Of a stretch of 15,782 bases of DNA, positions 14,876 to 15,782 are shown piece by piece. Positions within the stretch are counted from its first letter, which is position 1. Every line of letters begins with the position of its first letter. The notes under the pieces are model-generated. The model saw only the letters and a program-made list of their open reading frames with translations. It had not been told where the DNA came from and made no database searches. Made by a program: the position numbers and the translations under genes. The DNA comes from CAYSPO01 sp964432945 (GTDB lineage: Bacteria; Bacillota; Clostridia; Tissierellales; Peptoniphilaceae), in the NCBI GenBank assembly GCA_964432945.1, contig CAYSPO010000031.1, forward strand, positions 1-15,782. Direction: 5' to 3'.

Positions 14876-15762
14876 TAAGCTTTGGAAAGCTCTTCATATA
14901 ATTCTTTTTGCCTGTCTGTTAATTTTTCTGGATTATTAATCATTATTCTTACAAAGTGATCGCCAGTTTTCCCTTTCATATCTTTAAAGCCCTTGCCTCG
15001 TAGTCTAATCTTTTGACCACTTTTTATGTCCTTTGGTACTTTAACTTTAAATTTCCCAGCTAATGTTTCAACTTCTTTAGTTGTTCCTAGGGCAGCTTCC
15101 CATGGATAAACACTTAATTCTGAAGTTATATTGTTTCCATCAAACTCAAATTCTCCTTGGTTTACAATTATCTTAACCATAATATCTGCATTAGGAACTC
15201 CAACTTTGTCACCATTTATTTTAATTTTTTTACCTGGATTTATTCCCTTAGGTATCTTTACATTTATTCTCTTACTTGCTCCATCTATACTTAAATTAAG
15301 CAACTTTTCTCCACCTTGGTAGGCTTCTTTTGGAGTAATTGTTATGCTAGTCTCATATTTTTGCCTAGGACTTGCTTTCTTTCCAAAAATATCTCCCATA
15401 TTAAAGGAAGATCTTTCTGAGCCACCAAAACCAAAGTCTTTAAAAATTGTATTAAAAAAGTCGGAGTAACCACTATTAGGAGATGAGTAAGAATAAGAGT
15501 ATCCATATTGGTTGGGATCAAAGTTTTGCCCACCACTAAAGTTTGTATTTGAGCCAAACATATCATATTGCTTTTTCTTCTCAGGGTCTGATAACACCTC
15601 ATATGCTTCGTTTACTTCTTTAAATTTCTTTTCGGATTCACCATCACCTTGATTTAAATCTGGATGATATTTTTTCGCAAGTTTTCTATAAGCAGATTTA
15701 ATTTCTGAATCCGAGGCGCTTTTATCTACCCCTAAAATTTCATAATAGTCCTTATATTCCAT
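14875..15762 (-). CDS. DnaJ/CbpA-like J-domain co-chaperone without zinc finger
   Basis: A 295-residue type II (class B) Hsp40. It has an N-terminal J domain (about 1-70) with the HPD motif (33-35) that stimulates DnaK ATPase. A glycine/phenylalanine- and serine/tyrosine-rich linker follows (about 70-125), then two C-terminal substrate-binding subdomains (about 135-280) with the YPWEAALG and GKGF hallmarks. The four CxxCxGxG repeats of classical DnaJ are absent, so it resembles CbpA. Ribosome binding site GGAGG (15776-15772) supports the ATG. It precedes clpB closely; together with DnaK the two would form a disaggregase system. Its promoter, and any dnaK/grpE or heat-shock regulator upstream, lies beyond the right edge. 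Whether a zinc-finger DnaJ also exists is unknown. Confidence 0.92.
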   Translation of the reverse strand: MEYKDYYEILGVDKSASDSEIKSAYRKLAKKYHPDLNQGDGESEKKFKEVNEAYEVLSDPEKKKQYDMFGSNTNFSGGQNFDPNQYGYSYSYSSPNSGYSDFFNTIFKDFGFGGSERSSFNMGDIFGKKASPRQKYETSITITPKEAYQGGEKLLNLSIDGASKRINVKIPKGINPGKKIKINGDKVGVPNADIMVKIIVNQGEFEFDGNNITSELSVYPWEAALGTTKEVETLAGKFKVKVPKDIKSGQKIRLRGKGFKDMKGKTGDHFVRIMINNPEKLTDRQKELYEELSKA

Positions 15763-15782
15763 ATCCTATTTCCTCCTGACTT

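Noticed and set aside
15342..15602. Minus-strand open frame in another phase inside the dnaJ-like gene.
   Set aside because: It lies wholly inside a well-supported J-protein gene and shows no family features.

Overview
The window is a gene-dense, very AT-rich stretch of chromosome from a low-GC Gram-positive bacterium. The gene order (DUF436/YwlG-type protein, pcrA, ligA, gatC, gatA, gatB), strong GGAGG-type ribosome binding sites and tandem DegV proteins fit the Firmicutes. Protein style and codon use suggest an anaerobic amino-acid-fermenting coccus of the Anaerococcus/Peptoniphilus kind, but that placement is inference and was not tested by any search. I see no tRNA, rRNA, CRISPR array, insertion sequence or prophage gene.

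Layout. (1) 1-428, minus strand: the 5' part of an ammonia-type NAD+ synthetase (nadE), running off the left edge. (2) 522-1424, plus strand: a TraX-family membrane protein, divergent from nadE and closed by a bidirectional terminator (1423-1468). (3) 1470-10016, minus strand: a tight eight-gene operon read from right to left: DUF436 protein, pcrA helicase, ligA DNA ligase, gatC, a gatA homologue, gatB, rdgB/XTP pyrophosphatase and a YfcE-type phosphodiesterase. Neighbours overlap by up to 8 nt or are at most 27 nt apart, and a clear promoter lies just upstream of the first gene. (4) 10017-10379: an AT-rich intergenic region with divergent promoters. (5) 10380-12182, plus strand: two tandem DegV/FakB-like fatty-acid-binding proteins ending at a terminator. 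(6) 12248-15762, minus strand: a chaperone pair transcribed dnaJ-like then clpB, ending at its own terminator, which lies back to back with the degV terminator.

The most notable observation is the gatA gene. It sits exactly where GatA belongs, is translationally coupled to gatC and gatB, and is an intact open reading frame, but encodes only 343 residues against about 485 for the family. It lacks the N-terminal helical region, the glycine/serine loop that carries the cis-Ser of the amidase triad, and a conserved C-terminal block. The nucleophilic Ser of the DTGGS signature is Asn (N93). GatB beside it keeps its kinase-site acids and zinc cysteines. This looks like a pseudoenzyme GatA in an otherwise normal tRNA-dependent amidotransferase operon. 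It may use free ammonia, serve as a scaffold, or coexist with a second full GatA elsewhere. The neighbouring nadE also lacks a fused glutaminase domain at its N-terminus, in keeping with free ammonia as nitrogen donor.
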